A stretch of 64,000 nucleotides of DNA from NCBI GenBank assembly GCA_963818725.1, contig CAWFTU010000018.1:186001-250000 (forward strand), given 5' to 3'. The notes under the pieces are model-generated. The model did no database searches, was not told the origin of the DNA, and saw nothing but the letters and a program-made list of their open reading frames with translations. Position numbers and translations under genes: made by a program. Each line of letters begins with the position of its first letter. Within the stretch, counting starts at the first letter, position 1. Source of the stretch: DATFDN01 sp963818725 (GTDB lineage Bacteria > Pseudomonadota > Alphaproteobacteria > Acetobacterales > Acetobacteraceae). This document shows, in pieces, positions 20,171 to 29,752 of the stretch.

Positions 20171-20640
20171 TCAGTCGAGGGCCTTATCGACGTGGCGCTC
20201 GACCAGGCGGAGCACTCGTGCCGCGTCGCCCTTCTCCATCGTGGCCAAGATGGCGAGATGTTCGCGATGCAGTAGGCTCCGGCTTTCTGGGTAGCTGCCG
20301 TAGCGACTCCACGCCAACGTCCATACTTGATGGATTTGGCTCTGCAGGTCGAACAACAGCTCGTTGCCGGTCAGCTCGGCGACCTTCGCCTCGAAGCTGA
20401 GGTCGAGAGCGCCCTCGTTGTGGCTCAGCGCGGCCTGCTCCCCGGCATTCTCCATGAGCAGCCGCCGCAGCGCCTTCAGCCCTGTGGCGCCGATGGTATC
20501 CAGACCCGCCTTGAAGATTGCGCGCTCGACGCCGCTGCGCGCGGAGACCAGGCGACGCAGGAAGGCGGCGTCCACTCGCTCGGGCAACTGCGCAACGAGG
20601 CCGGATGGCAGCCGCTCGGCGGGCTCGAGCACGGGTTCTG
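20171..20640 (-). pseudogene. GntR family (FadR-type) regulator, only the FCD domain left
   Basis: The visible part (AAFLRRLVSARSGVERAIFK, AALSHNEGALDLSFEAKVAE, LAILATMEKGDAARVLRLVERHVD) is an all-helical FCD effector-binding domain. The winged-helix DNA-binding N-terminus is missing, cut near 20640 where IS6-flanking sequence begins. Regulators of this type usually control the adjacent catabolic genes and bind small acids, so it probably once controlled the FAD oxidoreductase. Without the DNA-binding domain it cannot be a repressor. Confidence 0.75.
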
Positions 20641-20693
20641 TTGCAACGTTTGGTGTTGGCGGCAAGGATCCAAGGGAGGAATGAAATGGTGCC

Positions 20694-21461
20694 TCAGGCG
20701 GCCATCTCGAACAGCCCAGTGATGAATGTCACCTGAGCCCTGATGTCGCTGCCGCCGATGTTGCGAACCTGCCCCTTCCTGACCATCGCCATCGCCTCGT
20801 AGCCCGCCAGCGTTCGTCGCGCCGTATGGAACCCGCCGAAACCAAGGCCTGGCCTGACGAGGCGTTTCGGACGCCGATGATCTTGCTCCACGATGTTGTT
20901 CACGTACTTCACCTGCCGCAGCCGTGACCGGCGCCACAGCTCACCGTTCCTCTTCATCTCGGCAACCGCTTTCGGATAGGCCGCGTTCTTGTCCACGCTG
21001 ATGGTGCGTGGGTTCACCGTGTGCGGCTGCGCCAACGCCTTGCGAAAGAACCGCTTCGCCGCCTCGGCATCGCGCTTGGCCGAGAGCAGGAAGTCGATCG
21101 TCTGGCCGCGGCTGTCGACAGCGCGATACAAGTAGGTCCAGCGGCCCTTGACCTTCACATACGTCTCGTCCACCCGCCAGGAGCCGTTGCTCATGCGCAG
21201 GTGCGGCCGGATCCGCTTTTCAAGCTCGACGGCGTAAGCTTGGATCCACCGAAAGATGGTCGTGTGATCCACCGCCACGCCGCGGTCCAGCAGCATCAGC
21301 TCGAGATCACGGTAGCTGATGGGGAACATCAGATACCACCGCACCGCCCACAGGATCACCTCAGCGGTGAATTGCCGCCCTTTGAAGGCCGGATCCTGCC
21401 GTACCGTTCGCTTTCCGCGTGCCTGTGTCACCCCAAGCGAGCAGATTCTAAACCACGCCAA
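20694..21461 (-). CDS. IS6 family transposase
   Basis: 255 residues. FKGRQFTAEVILWAVRWYLMFPISYRDLELML and WRVDETYVKVKGRWTYLYRAVDSRGQTIDF (first aspartate region) are typical, with ISVDKNAAYPKA (second aspartate) and YVNNIVEQDHRRPKRLVRPGLGF (final glutamate). The first residues MAWFRIC are encoded by the terminal repeat GGCGTGGTTTAGAATC. The matching repeat on the other side was not found, so the element may have lost its left end. IS6 elements form cointegrates and often drive plasmid rearrangement; this one lies next to the truncated GntR gene. Confidence 0.9.
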   Translation of the reverse strand: MAWFRICSLGVTQARGKRTVRQDPAFKGRQFTAEVILWAVRWYLMFPISYRDLELMLLDRGVAVDHTTIFRWIQAYAVELEKRIRPHLRMSNGSWRVDETYVKVKGRWTYLYRAVDSRGQTIDFLLSAKRDAEAAKRFFRKALAQPHTVNPRTISVDKNAAYPKAVAEMKRNGELWRRSRLRQVKYVNNIVEQDHRRPKRLVRPGLGFGGFHTARRTLAGYEAMAMVRKGQVRNIGGSDIRAQVTFITGLFEMAA

Positions 21462-21578
21462 CCGCTTACCCTAACTTTGGCCTTTTTGATTGCGCACCCA
21501 GACCAGAAGTGGTCCAAGATGTGCGCATACGCCCGCTCGGATGCGGGCTGCCGCTTGCTTGTGGGGAAGGAGCCAGTC

Positions 21579-22066
21579 ATGCGGACATTGTTGGCCTCCG
21601 GCATCGGTCTGCTGGTCTTGGCCGGACCGGCTGTGGCGTGGGGCGCTGCCCAGATGGACAATCAGCCCTCATCGCGCTCCCAGGTCGAGCTTGCCCAGGT
21701 GCAGTTGCCCCAGTCCGGGGGCGGGCAGATGCAGGTGCCACCCAGGGCGGGATGATGATGCCCGGCATGGGTCAGGGGCAGAGCGGATCCGGCGGGCCGA
21801 TGGGTGCCAACCCTGAAATGATGCAGCGCATGCACGAGATGATGATGCGGCACATGAAGCAGTCTGAGGAGGGAGTGAAGGAGCCTGAGGAGGAAGAGCA
21901 CCAGCACTCAGGGCGGAGGGGCACACTCCTTCGGCTCAAGCGCGGTGATGCCGAGATTGATATCCGCTGCGGGGCGGACGACGCCCTGCGGGACTGCGTC
22001 TCGGCTGCTACAACCCTGCTTGACAAGCTGGCGTCCTTGTCCGGACAGCCATCGCCCTCCCACTAA
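21579..22066 (+). pseudogene. Methionine-rich secreted protein, frameshifted
   Basis: Start MRTLLASGIGLLVLAGPAVAWG with GGAAGGAG just upstream; this is a signal peptide with cleavage probably near AWGAA. After GGGQMQ the frame changes at about 21745-21755 and continues as GMMMPGMGQGQSG, then NPEMMQRMHEMMMRHMKQSEE, a Met/His-rich segment, and ends with a conserved-looking domain LLRLKRGDAEIDIRCGADDA and CVSAATTLLDKLASL. Methionine and histidine clusters suggest copper or silver binding in the periplasm (inference). A one-base indel separates signal peptide and body; it could be a sequencing error. Confidence 0.65.
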
Positions 22067-22379
22067 AGCAGGTGGAATGCCAGCACGAAATCCTGCTGAG
22101 GAACAGTTCCTCTGGTTCGGCCAACGACAGGACTGGACCATGTCTGTGGCCGCTTCAGCGGCACGACTGCCCAGGATCGTAACACATCGTTCCCGAGTTG
22201 AAGTCCTCCTATCGTGTCATGGCGCCATGCGGTCAAGCAGACGGTCGCGCCACACATACTGATGGACGAGGGCCGCTTCAGCGCGAAGAAAGGCGACCAG
22301 AAGCATCAGGTTTGCTGCGAGTTCGTGCCACCCGTTGATGCTGCGCCGTACCGCCGGATCGGCCGAACCGAACCGGGGT

Positions 22380-22560
22380 ACGGACCAGACGCCAAACAGG
22401 TTTCGGCCCGGTCCGCGTCGCCTCGTGCACGTTGGCGGATGTCGTCTCGGCGTGGACCACGAGCCGCGGCGCCCCCGCGTCGCAGGTCTCGGTCACGTGC
22501 ACGATCCGAACGCAATCAACGCGCTCGGCTTTACGATGTCGGTCGCGTTCGTCTGGCCCG
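22380..22560 (-). pseudogene. Transposase fragment
   Basis: A minus-strand segment reads AERVDCVRIVHVTETCDAG and PRLVVHAETTSANVHEATRT, which resembles the central part of IS1182-like transposases (VHLTETCD...LITHVETT). Nothing convincing remains on either side, so this is a decayed fragment. Confidence 0.45.
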
Positions 22561-22677
22561 CCATCGTCAAGCCGAGGAGGCGGCGCTCGCGGCCCGTGTG
22601 ACGGGCGGCTCGCCAGCGGATCCATGCGCCACGGCCGCGGCACAGGGTGACGAACTGGCGCGCGTATGATGCCGCCC

Positions 22678-22941
22678 TGCGTTAGCACGGCAGCCTGATG
22701 GCCACACAGCGCGACCGGCACCTGCAACTCATCGCCGAGCACGGGCGCATGGCCTGGCAGAAGACCTCCGGCCACACCAAGCGGGTCCGGGCCGAGGCCG
22801 CCATCTCCCGCTACAAGCGGTCGATCGGCGACGGGCTGCGCGCGCGCGGACGGGCGCCAGGCGACCGAGGTGGCCGTCGCCGTCCACGCGCTCAACCGCA
22901 TGCTGGCGCTGGGACGCCCGAACCACGTCCGCATCGCCTGA
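22678..22941 (+). pseudogene. IS5 family transposase, C-terminal fragment
   Basis: From 22698 the plus strand encodes TQRDRHLQLIAEHGRMAWQK, then RAEAAISRYKRSIGDGLRA and, after a frame change, ATEVAVAVHALNRMLALGRP. This is the C-terminal quarter of an IS5 transposase related to the copies at 17, 51 and 63 kb but more diverged. No start, no first two acidic residues. Confidence 0.75.
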
Positions 22942-23557
22942 AGCCAGACAGGGCTGGGGTTATTGCGCCCGCTTCTCTGATCCGTGCAACGCAGCCCCTA
23001 GCGCCCCTCGGTCCAGCTTTCTGAAAACGCCAGAGCACAAGTGCTGAATGGACGCCCCTCACGCTCCCTCGGCCATGCCTGACCTGCTGCCTGGACGCCA
23101 TTACGCGAGAGCCGCGCGCCCAGTGCCGGTATCAACACGGTGCAGACTCCGTAAGGGCGCCCCGGCTCAGCGTTGGGCTGTGTGTGGATCAGCAACGGCT
23201 CGCCAATGTCGTACCAGGTCAGGGATACCTCTTCGTCTCGTGTCACAAGTTTCTCGGTCCAGAAATAGCGGGGATCGCCGGATTTGCTGAACTGCGCCTC
23301 GGTCACCGGAATTGCCCGGTCCGCCGTCTCCGCGTTCAGCATCCCCTGGACGGTCGATTGCAGCCAGCGCGCCATGGCGATGTTGTCCGAGTAGATACGC
23401 CAGCGATTCTCCGTCAGCTCGCTGTGCAGATACAGGACGTGTCCCGGCCCAGCCGGACCCCGCTTATCGGCCAATCGACCCGCTCTTGTACTTTGCAGCA
23501 GGGAAGCGCAAAATCGCTCTGAACGCGGCGTCTCGGAGCAGAACGGTGCGGGCAATC

Positions 23558-24559
23558 ATGAAGGGGCTGACGGACGTTGAGTTCGAACGACTCTACGGGA
23601 CGGAGGGTCAGTGTCTGGCGGCGTTGGTGGCGGCGCGCCAACGTGAAGGAATGCCTTGCCCGCGCTGCGCCAATCTGAAGAGCTATGTCTACGGCCGCCG
23701 TGTCGGCTGCACGCGCTGCGGCCGACGTTGGTCGGTCACCGCGGGCACCGTGATGGCGGACACCAAGCTGTCTCTGACCACTTGGTTCCGCGCCATGCAC
23801 CTGATGAGCAGCACCAAACAGGCGATCTCGGCGGTCGAGCTCGGCCGCAGGCTGGGCCTGGGCTATGAGACGGCCTGGTATCTGCACAAGCGGCTCCGCC
23901 ACGCCATGACCGAGCGGACGGAGCGCTATTCGCTCGGGGGCGCGAGCGACGACGATGCCGCGCCGCCGGTAGTGGAGGCGGATGACGTGTGTCTGGGGGA
24001 GCGCTATTCGCTCGGGGGCGCGAGCGACGACGATGCCGCGCCGCCGGTAGTGGAGGCGGATGACGTGTGTCTGGGAGGTGAAAGGAACCAAGGCAGCGGA
24101 ACCGAAGGCAAGACCTGCGTCATCGTCGCCTGCGAGCGGCATGCGGACGGGCGCATGGGCCATGTCGCGATGCGCGCGGTCAGCGCCTTCTCCAGCGAGG
24201 CGGTGGCCGCGTTCCGCGATGCCCACATCGCCGCCGGCGCGACTGTGCACACGGACGGCTTGCGGGCGTTCAACGCCTTCGGTGAAGCCGGGCGGACGCA
24301 TGTCGCCACCGTCACCGGCGGCGGGCGTCCGGAGCGCGAGCGCAGCGCCCCGTTCTTCACCGTCAACACCCTGGTCGCCAATCTCAGTACCGCGCTCAAG
24401 GCCACCCACAAGCGGCTCTCCCCCAAGCATCTGCCCGACTATCTCGGCGCCTTCTGCTGGACCACCAACCGGCGCCGCAACATGCGAGGCATGGTCAACG
24501 CGCTTTGCCGTGCCGTCGCTGCGTCGTCCCGTCTGACCCACAAAGGCGTCTACCCGTGA
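23558..24559 (+). CDS. IS1595 family transposase, with a 26-residue tandem duplication
   Basis: 333 residues from MKGLTDVEFERLYG. An N-terminal zinc ribbon (CPRC and CTRC around residues 33-54) is followed by the ISXO2-type DDE domain (VVEADDVCLG first aspartate, VHTDGLRAFNAF second aspartate, KHLPDYLGAFCW and N-rich end). The segment from ERYSLGG to DDVCLG, which includes the first catalytic aspartate, occurs twice in a row. The other copy has it once. The duplication is in frame. Confidence 0.92.
   Translation: MKGLTDVEFERLYGTEGQCLAALVAARQREGMPCPRCANLKSYVYGRRVGCTRCGRRWSVTAGTVMADTKLSLTTWFRAMHLMSSTKQAISAVELGRRLGLGYETAWYLHKRLRHAMTERTERYSLGGASDDDAAPPVVEADDVCLGERYSLGGASDDDAAPPVVEADDVCLGGERNQGSGTEGKTCVIVACERHADGRMGHVAMRAVSAFSSEAVAAFRDAHIAAGATVHTDGLRAFNAFGEAGRTHVATVTGGGRPERERSAPFFTVNTLVANLSTALKATHKRLSPKHLPDYLGAFCWTTNRRRNMRGMVNALCRAVAASSRLTHKGVYP
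23921..24076 (+). repeat. 78-bp tandem duplication inside IS1595 transposase
   Basis: Two copies of a 78-base unit, 23921-23998 and 23999-24076, essentially identical and in frame. The unit begins GAGCGCTATTCGCTCGGG and ends GTGTGTCTGGG. Copy 2 of the IS at 49.6 kb has a single unit, and the difference in length of the two elements is exactly 78 bases. Confidence 0.95.
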
Positions 24560-25044
24560 CGGGTCGATTGGCCGATAAGCGGGCAGCCGGACAGGTGACG
24601 ATGCGCCAAAAGCTGGCGTTCGTGGTGTTGGCGCTACCGTCTTTGTCACTCAACCGGATGAACGGATTCTCGCCTGTGAGAATCACGCGATTTGGGTCTG
24701 CGGCGCTCATTCGGATACCTCCCCAGATTTGGCGTAACTGTACCGCAATGCCGGTGGCGGCGCCACAGGGAGAGCAGGTGAGCCGCCAACCAGACCCGCG
24801 AAGCTGTGCGAAGTGACCACGCCTTTGCGGAAAGCGCATCTCGTCAAAAGTCGGCTATCCTGGTCGTGACAGCGTCAGGGAGCTGGGGCCATGCCGAGGC
24901 GACCGGCGAACCGGCGAGATGCCAAAAGTGAGCTCTCTTGGTCGGCCAGGCTGACCCCGCCGACCGAGCGTGCGCGAGCAGCCGTGCCCAGCCCGCCGCG
25001 CCCGAACGCGAGCGTGTGTCGGGGCCGGCAAACGGAGGAAGGCC

Positions 25045-25550
25045 ATGAAGAAGGCGGCGATCGTTGCCTTTGGGGGATTGGTGCTGCTCGCGGCGGGGCG
25101 CGCTCGCAGCCGGCGACCAGTCGGGACCAGATTCTCGGCACATGGAGGGCCGAAACGCTGAAAGTCACCAGTGGCGGGGAGACCACCTATCCGCTCGGCG
25201 AGCATCCGAGCGGCTTCGTGACGATAACCCCGGAACGGATATGGCTGTTGTTCGTGGATCCCGCGCGCAAGGCGCCCGCGTCGCCGACGCTGACCGACGC
25301 GGAGGCCGCGGCGATGATGAGGTCGCAGGTGGCGTGGACGGGCAGGTACGCGGTCGGCGAGCAGACGCCAGAGGGCGTCAAGATCACGGCCCACGTCGAC
25401 GCGGCCTCCAGCCAGGCGATCGTCGGCAGTGACCGCCCCTACTTCGTCCGTGTGGACGGCGACAAGATCACCTTCAAGTCGCCCGGGGTGGTGGTCCCGA
25501 TGACGGGGAAGACCAGTGTCGTCGAGTTCCAGATGACGAGATCCCAGTAG
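25045..25550 (+). pseudogene. Lipocalin-like secreted protein, frameshifted in the signal peptide
   Basis: Start MKKAAIVAFGGLVLLAA with GGAGGAAGG upstream. At about 25100 the frame shifts by one base inside a G run; one more base would give an A-x-A cleavage site followed by RSQPATSRDQILGTWRAETL. The mature part (25110-25550) is a lipocalin_5-type domain: LGTWRAETL, YPLGEHPSGFVTITPERIWL, MMRSQVAWTGRYAVGEQT and ending VVEFQMTRSQ. Probably a periplasmic or outer-membrane-associated protein of unknown ligand. The indel is either inactivating or a base-calling error. Confidence 0.72.
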
Positions 25551-26110
25551 GCGGCGCTGTGTCGGCACACCGGCTCCGCCGGCAGCCAAGGGAGCGGCCG
25601 TTTCGCGTCGGGCCGTGCGAGCTGCGCCACGGCACAGCAATGGCCGCCTCCTCCCCCGATGCTGGGCGCTCGCCTGGCACCTTGCGCCGTGCATACCGGG
25701 CGCGCCCCGCCCCTTTCCTCGTGCCCCCAACCTGGCAGCGAGCCCGACGAAAAGGGCGGGCGCTGACCCATGGCCAAAACGCACAGCTCTTATGACTGCC
25801 ATCTCGGGCGCAGGCACAGTCAGGATGTCTCCGATCCTGTGTCGGTTCAAGCTGCTTCGACCTGGCGGGTGTGCCGCGGCCCCTGATCGGACGACGATTT
25901 GATCAAGCTCTCATCCGCGGATTGGCCACCGCATGACCCGCCTTTCGTCGTGGGCTGCCCTCGGTCTTCGCGTCGGGCGTCGGCCTGAGGGCCTGCCCCG
26001 CTGTGCGTCGAGGATCTCCCATCGCTTCCGGGCGCCGCGGCACGCCGGCCAGGTCGCTATCGATGTTGTCCTGCGCCCCTCCTCTGCTCAGTTGCGGAGC
26101 GCGCCACCGG
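25551..26110 (+). other. No gene recognised; includes the IS110 right-hand noncoding part
   Basis: GC-rich stretch of 560 bases between the lipocalin gene and the IS110 transposase stop. Frames on both strands have no recognisable domains. The part next to 26110 probably belongs to the IS110 element, whose ends have no inverted repeats and cannot be placed by eye. Confidence 0.4.
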
Positions 26111-27226
26111 TCAGGCCTGCACAGCCGAGGCGGGCCGGACCCGACGCGCGATGTCCCACACGAACCCCGCAAGCTCGCGTGCGATCGCCGTGGTCACCTT
26201 CGGCAGCGGCTTGCCGGTTGCTGCAAGCCTGCGGAACCGCCCGCACAGCCGCACTTGCGCGCGCCACGCGATGCTCCTGATCTCCTCCGGCAGCCCCTGC
26301 ACCCGCGCCCGGTAGCGCTGCTCTTCGCGGGCCGGCAGGCGATAGCACCAGCTGGCTTCGATCAGCATCGTGCGGGCCTGTCCATTGCCGGTCTTGGTGA
26401 TCGCGCCGCGCCGGACACGCGCCCCGCTCGACTGCTCCGACGGCACGAGACCGAGCCAGCTCATCAGCTGCTTGGGTGTCTCGAAGCGACCGAGGTCGCC
26501 GATCTCGGCCACCAGTGTCGCAGCGACAACAAGGGCGACGCCTCGGAGCGCTTGTAGGGCCTCGACGAGAGGCGCGAGCCGCCAGCCCGCGACCGCCTCG
26601 GCAAGCGCCGCGTCCAGCCGGTCGCAGCGGGCCTGCGCCTCCTCGATGCGACGCAGGTGCTCGCCGAACACGAGCTGTTGGTGTGGGGACGCGAAGGCCT
26701 GCTCGCCGAGCCAGCGCCAGTACGTCTTGTTCCAGGCGGAGCGGCCGGGGAAACGGCGCTCGTGCCGCAGCAGAAAGCTGCGCAGCGCCAACTTGGCCGA
26801 GACAAGCTCGTCCTTGGCCTGTCGGCGCGCCCGCACCACGTCACGGACAGCCTCGTGCTCCTCGTCGGGCACCCACACCGCGGCGAGTTCGCCCGCGCGC
26901 AGCAGCCGCGCCAGCGTCATCGCGTCCCGTCGGTCCGTCTTCACCCGGTCGCCCGGCCGGCGCGGGGTCATCGAGGGCGCGACGACCAGGCAATCGGCGC
27001 CGAGCCTCCGGAGCTGGCGGTAGACGCCATAGCCGCACGCTCCGGCCTCATAACAGAACTCCAGCGCAACTCCTCGAGCCGACAACCGGGCAACCAAGCG
27101 CCTGACCGCCTCGGGCGTGTTCGCCATCGTGCCGTGGAAGCGCACCTCGCGGGCGCCGTCCCCGTCCGCCACCGCGACGGCGATCGTGTCCTTGTGCACG
27201 TCGAGACCGATGAACTTGCTCGTCAT
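26111..27226 (-). CDS. IS110 family transposase (copy 1, intact)
   Basis: 371 residues from MTSKFIGLDVHKDTIAVAVA (GGAGG 8 bases upstream). The N-terminal DEDD RuvC-like domain has GLDVHKDT and the later DRRDAMTLARLLRAGEL; the C-terminal Transposase_20 domain has ALRGVALVVAATLVAEIGDL and WLGLVPSEQSSG followed by KTGNGQARTMLIEASW with the conserved serine region. The family uses a structured bridge RNA from the element's noncoding end. No frameshift. Not closely related to the IS110 copies at 29.5 and 47-48 kb. Confidence 0.93.
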   Translation of the reverse strand: MTSKFIGLDVHKDTIAVAVADGDGAREVRFHGTMANTPEAVRRLVARLSARGVALEFCYEAGACGYGVYRQLRRLGADCLVVAPSMTPRRPGDRVKTDRRDAMTLARLLRAGELAAVWVPDEEHEAVRDVVRARRQAKDELVSAKLALRSFLLRHERRFPGRSAWNKTYWRWLGEQAFASPHQQLVFGEHLRRIEEAQARCDRLDAALAEAVAGWRLAPLVEALQALRGVALVVAATLVAEIGDLGRFETPKQLMSWLGLVPSEQSSGARVRRGAITKTGNGQARTMLIEASWCYRLPAREEQRYRARVQGLPEEIRSIAWRAQVRLCGRFRRLAATGKPLPKVTTAIARELAGFVWDIARRVRPASAVQA

Positions 27227-28150
27227 GGTTTGCCTCCGGGTTGCTGGTCCGCAGCGTCGATGCTGCCCCCGGATGCGAGCTTGCAAGGCTCAGGCAGTCA
27301 TAGGGTCTTCGCGGTCACTGGGCCAACCAATGGGTTGATCTCAGGTTCCTTGAGCGCCGCGGCGATCGCCCGCTGCACCTTGGGCCTCCTCGGGAAGGAT
27401 CCCGCCTGTAGCCTGCCTCTGTGCCTCCGCAAAAGTGGCTTGCGGGTCGCGACCCTCGACGGGGACGCCGGCCGCGTCGAACACGGACGGCGTCTGCGCC
27501 AACACGACCTCCCTCCCCCGCCGGGTCCGATCGCGGGGCGTTCGGCCCTGGGCCGCGGCGGCCGCCTGGTGGCCTGCGCCGCGGTGGAGACGCGGGCGCG
27601 GCCGACCAGGGCCGCCCCCGGCGCGCCTGTCAAATTACGGAAGTCACCACCAACCGGCCCATTGGACGCGGTTCAAGGGGCTGGGGTGGCGAGGCGGACC
27701 CTCTCGCCTTCCTTGCCCGAGTCAAACAGTTCGAAAACGCAACTTACTGGAACTAGACGCTGAATCGGGAAATTGCCCTCGATGTGGTGCCACGCCTCTC
27801 TTCGGCGCGGACATCGAGGACGTGGCACCACAAAGCGCATGTTTTCTCGATTTCCTGAGAAATGCCAAGGAGTTGCGTTTCCGGACTGTTTAGGTTGGGC
27901 CTAGGCGTGGATGCGGTGTTTTCGGCCTTGGAGCTCGGGAACGTGCGTCGCGCCCGGCCCCGGGCGACGTGTCGTGGCCTGCCCCGGGCGCGCCCGCACC
28001 GGGCGCGCCTGGAAGGAGCCAAAAATAAAAGGGTTGTTTTACCCTAATGCCTAGTTAGGGTAAGTTAGCGCGCAACACCCTGAATAACTTGAGGATTGTG
28101 TGCCCACTCGGAGAGCCGCTCCACCCCGGCTGCCGCCGTACGGCCCACTA
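27227..28150 (+). other. Noncoding stretch with one inverted repeat
   Basis: About 920 bases without a recognisable gene. The first tens of bases are IS110 leader. A perfect 9-base inverted repeat, TTACCCTAA (28039-28047) and TTAGGGTAA (28055-28063), with a 7-base loop, follows an A-rich tract (AAAAATAAAAGGG). It has no T-tail on the plus strand, so it may be an operator or an IS end rather than a terminator. Confidence 0.45.
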
Positions 28151-29200
28151 GAGCGGGATGAGTTTAGGTTGGATCATATCCGGCCTGGGCGAAGTAGTTT
28201 CGGCATTCTGTCGCAGTGACGGCATTGAGGGTCTCGGCGAGTGTGCCGCAAATAGTCTCGACACTTCGGCCTGCGGCCTGGCGCAGCCAGTGCTTGAGTT
28301 TGGAGAACAACATCTCGATCGGGTTCAGGTCGGGTGAGTATTTTGGCAGCCGGAACAGCTTGGCGCCGGTGGCCCGGATGGCGCGCCGCACAGCTTTGCT
28401 CTTGTGACTGCCCAAATTGTCCATGATGACGATGTCGGTCGGGCGCAGCGTCGGCACCAGCACCTGCTCGACATACAGCCGGAACCGCTCGCCATTGATC
28501 GGCCCATCAATCAGCCAAGGTGCTTCCACACCGTCATGGCGCAGCGCGGCCAGAAAGGTCATGGTTGTCCAGCGCCGGTGCGGCACTTTGGCTTTCAGGC
28601 GCTGGCCGCGCGGTGCCCAGCCGCGCAGCGGGGCCATGTTCGTCTTGACCCAGGTTTCGTCAATGAACACCAACCGCTTGGGATCGACATCACCGCGGTG
28701 GCGCAGCCACTGCGCGCGACGGCGCGCCACATCGGCGCGGTCCTGCTCGCTGGCGATCAGGGTCTTTTTTGTGCGTCAGCTTCTCCGCATGGACGAACGT
28801 CCAGACGGACCGATAGTCGACCTTCAAGCCCCGTTCGGCCAGTTCACTAACCAGACCACGCAAGGTGAAGGCGCGTTCGTGGCAGCGTTCGAGCAGCCAG
28901 CTTCGCCACGCGCCGATCAGCTTCTTGGGCCGATGCCCGCCATCTGACCAGGCTCGATGCTGCCCGTCTCGCCCCAGCGCCGCACCCATCTGATCGCCGT
29001 GCCGACGCCGACACCGAAGCGCTGAGCCGCCTCACGCCGCGACAAGCCATCCCGCGTCACGGCAGCGACAACCCGTTCCCGCAGATCGTTGGAGTAGGGT
29101 CTCGCCATCCATGCTGGCCTCCCATCCCAGCCAGCAGATTGAATTGAATTCCGTGTGGTTTGAGAATCCCCAGGCGATTCAAGCTTATGTCATCCCGCTC
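28151..29200 (-). mobile_element. IS630 family element with TA target duplication; transposase has two compensating frameshifts
   Basis: Terminal repeats GAGCGGGATGA (28151) and TCATCCCGCTC (ending 29200), with TA outside both ends, as for IS630. The transposase reads 29108 to 28164 on the minus strand: helix-turn-helix MARPYSNDLRERVVAAV, then after a one-base loss near 28945 HRPKKLIGAWRSW, then after a one-base gain in an A run near 28767 the original frame returns with RLVFIDETWVKTNM, IVIMDNLGSHKS and YSPDLNPIEMLFSKLK (DDE). The two indels cancel, leaving about 60 residues out of frame. Confidence 0.88.
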
Positions 29201-29434
29201 TAGCCCGCGAAGGCGGGGCCCGATGAGGGGCATGGCACGCGGCGCGGGTGGGCTTGGGCGCTATGGTCGGACCCATGAACCTCTCCGAGTCGCCGCCCCC
29301 AGCCGGCCTCACCCCAGACGAGCGCGCCCATATCCGCCGCGAGCCCGGCCTGTTCTCCTCCACTCTGCCCCGCGTCGCTGACGGGTCCTGTCTCCCGGAC
29401 CTGGCGGGGCGGCCCACCACCTCCAGCCGCAGCG

Positions 29435-29752
29435 CCGACGCGGTCTCCGGGCCGATTCTCTTCAGCCGCAGCAGGCGGGCACCCGCTCGCTCGCCGGCCG
29501 GGAGCATCCCCGGCTTGGCGTCCGTCGCCTCGGCCGGCGGCGCCTCGTCCGCGACCGCTGCCTGGCGTTCGGCCGCCAGCGCCGCATCCCGTGCCGCCTC
29601 CACCTCGGCGATCTGCCGCAGGCTCAGCTCAAGGCGCTCGATCTGGCGCACGATCTCGGCCTTCAGCCGCGCCGGCAGCTCGTGACCCTCTGCCGTGCGC
29701 AGCGCCTCCAGGCGCACACGCCGCGTCTGCCAAGCCGGCTCGAAGCCGAACA
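29435..29752 (-). pseudogene. IS110 family transposase, internal fragment (copy 3)
   Basis: Encodes GVFGFEPAWQTRRVRLEALR, then IVRQIERLELSLRQIAEVEA and GARLLRLKRIGPETASAL, matching the middle of the IS110 transposase at 47-48 kb. The N-terminal domain is absent: the left side joins a hairpin mini-element. The C-terminal domain is also absent, ending at about 29435. Confidence 0.78.

Larger units (their letters stand above)
23459..24583 (+). mobile_element. IS1595 family element, copy 1, with 9-bp target duplication
   Basis: 1125 bases with perfect 23-base terminal inverted repeats (23459-23481 and 24561-24583, beginning CCCGCTTATCGGCCAATCG). CAGCCGGAC flanks both sides (23450-23458, 24584-24592). 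It is 78 bases longer than copy 2 (49042-50088, 1047 bases) because of an internal tandem duplication. Confidence 0.93.
22998..24710 (-). pseudogene. Hypothetical gene split by IS1595
   Basis: The start is at 24710 (MSAADPNRVILTGENPFIRL) with GGAGGT 6 bases upstream. The frame reads to the IS1595 border at 24583, and resumes at 23458 as AGPGHVLYLHSELTENRWRI, ending at 22998. Removing the 1125-base IS and one copy of the 9-base duplication CAGCCGGAC restores a continuous frame of 192 residues without any stop. I do not recognise the family; the protein is soluble-looking, with WYDIGEPLLIHTQPNAEPGR near the centre of the second half. No signal peptide. Confidence 0.75.

Noticed and set aside
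20630..20660. GGGTTCTGTTGCAACG as the left terminus of the IS6 element
   Set aside because: It resembles IS6 ends in general but does not match this element's right end (GGCGTGGTTTAGAATC), so I did not define the element's borders with it.
28745..28785. A-run in the IS630 transposase as a programmed frameshift site
   Set aside because: The shift needed there is not a -1 slip on the A run, and an earlier one-base loss near 28945 is compensated here, so two ordinary indels explain it better.
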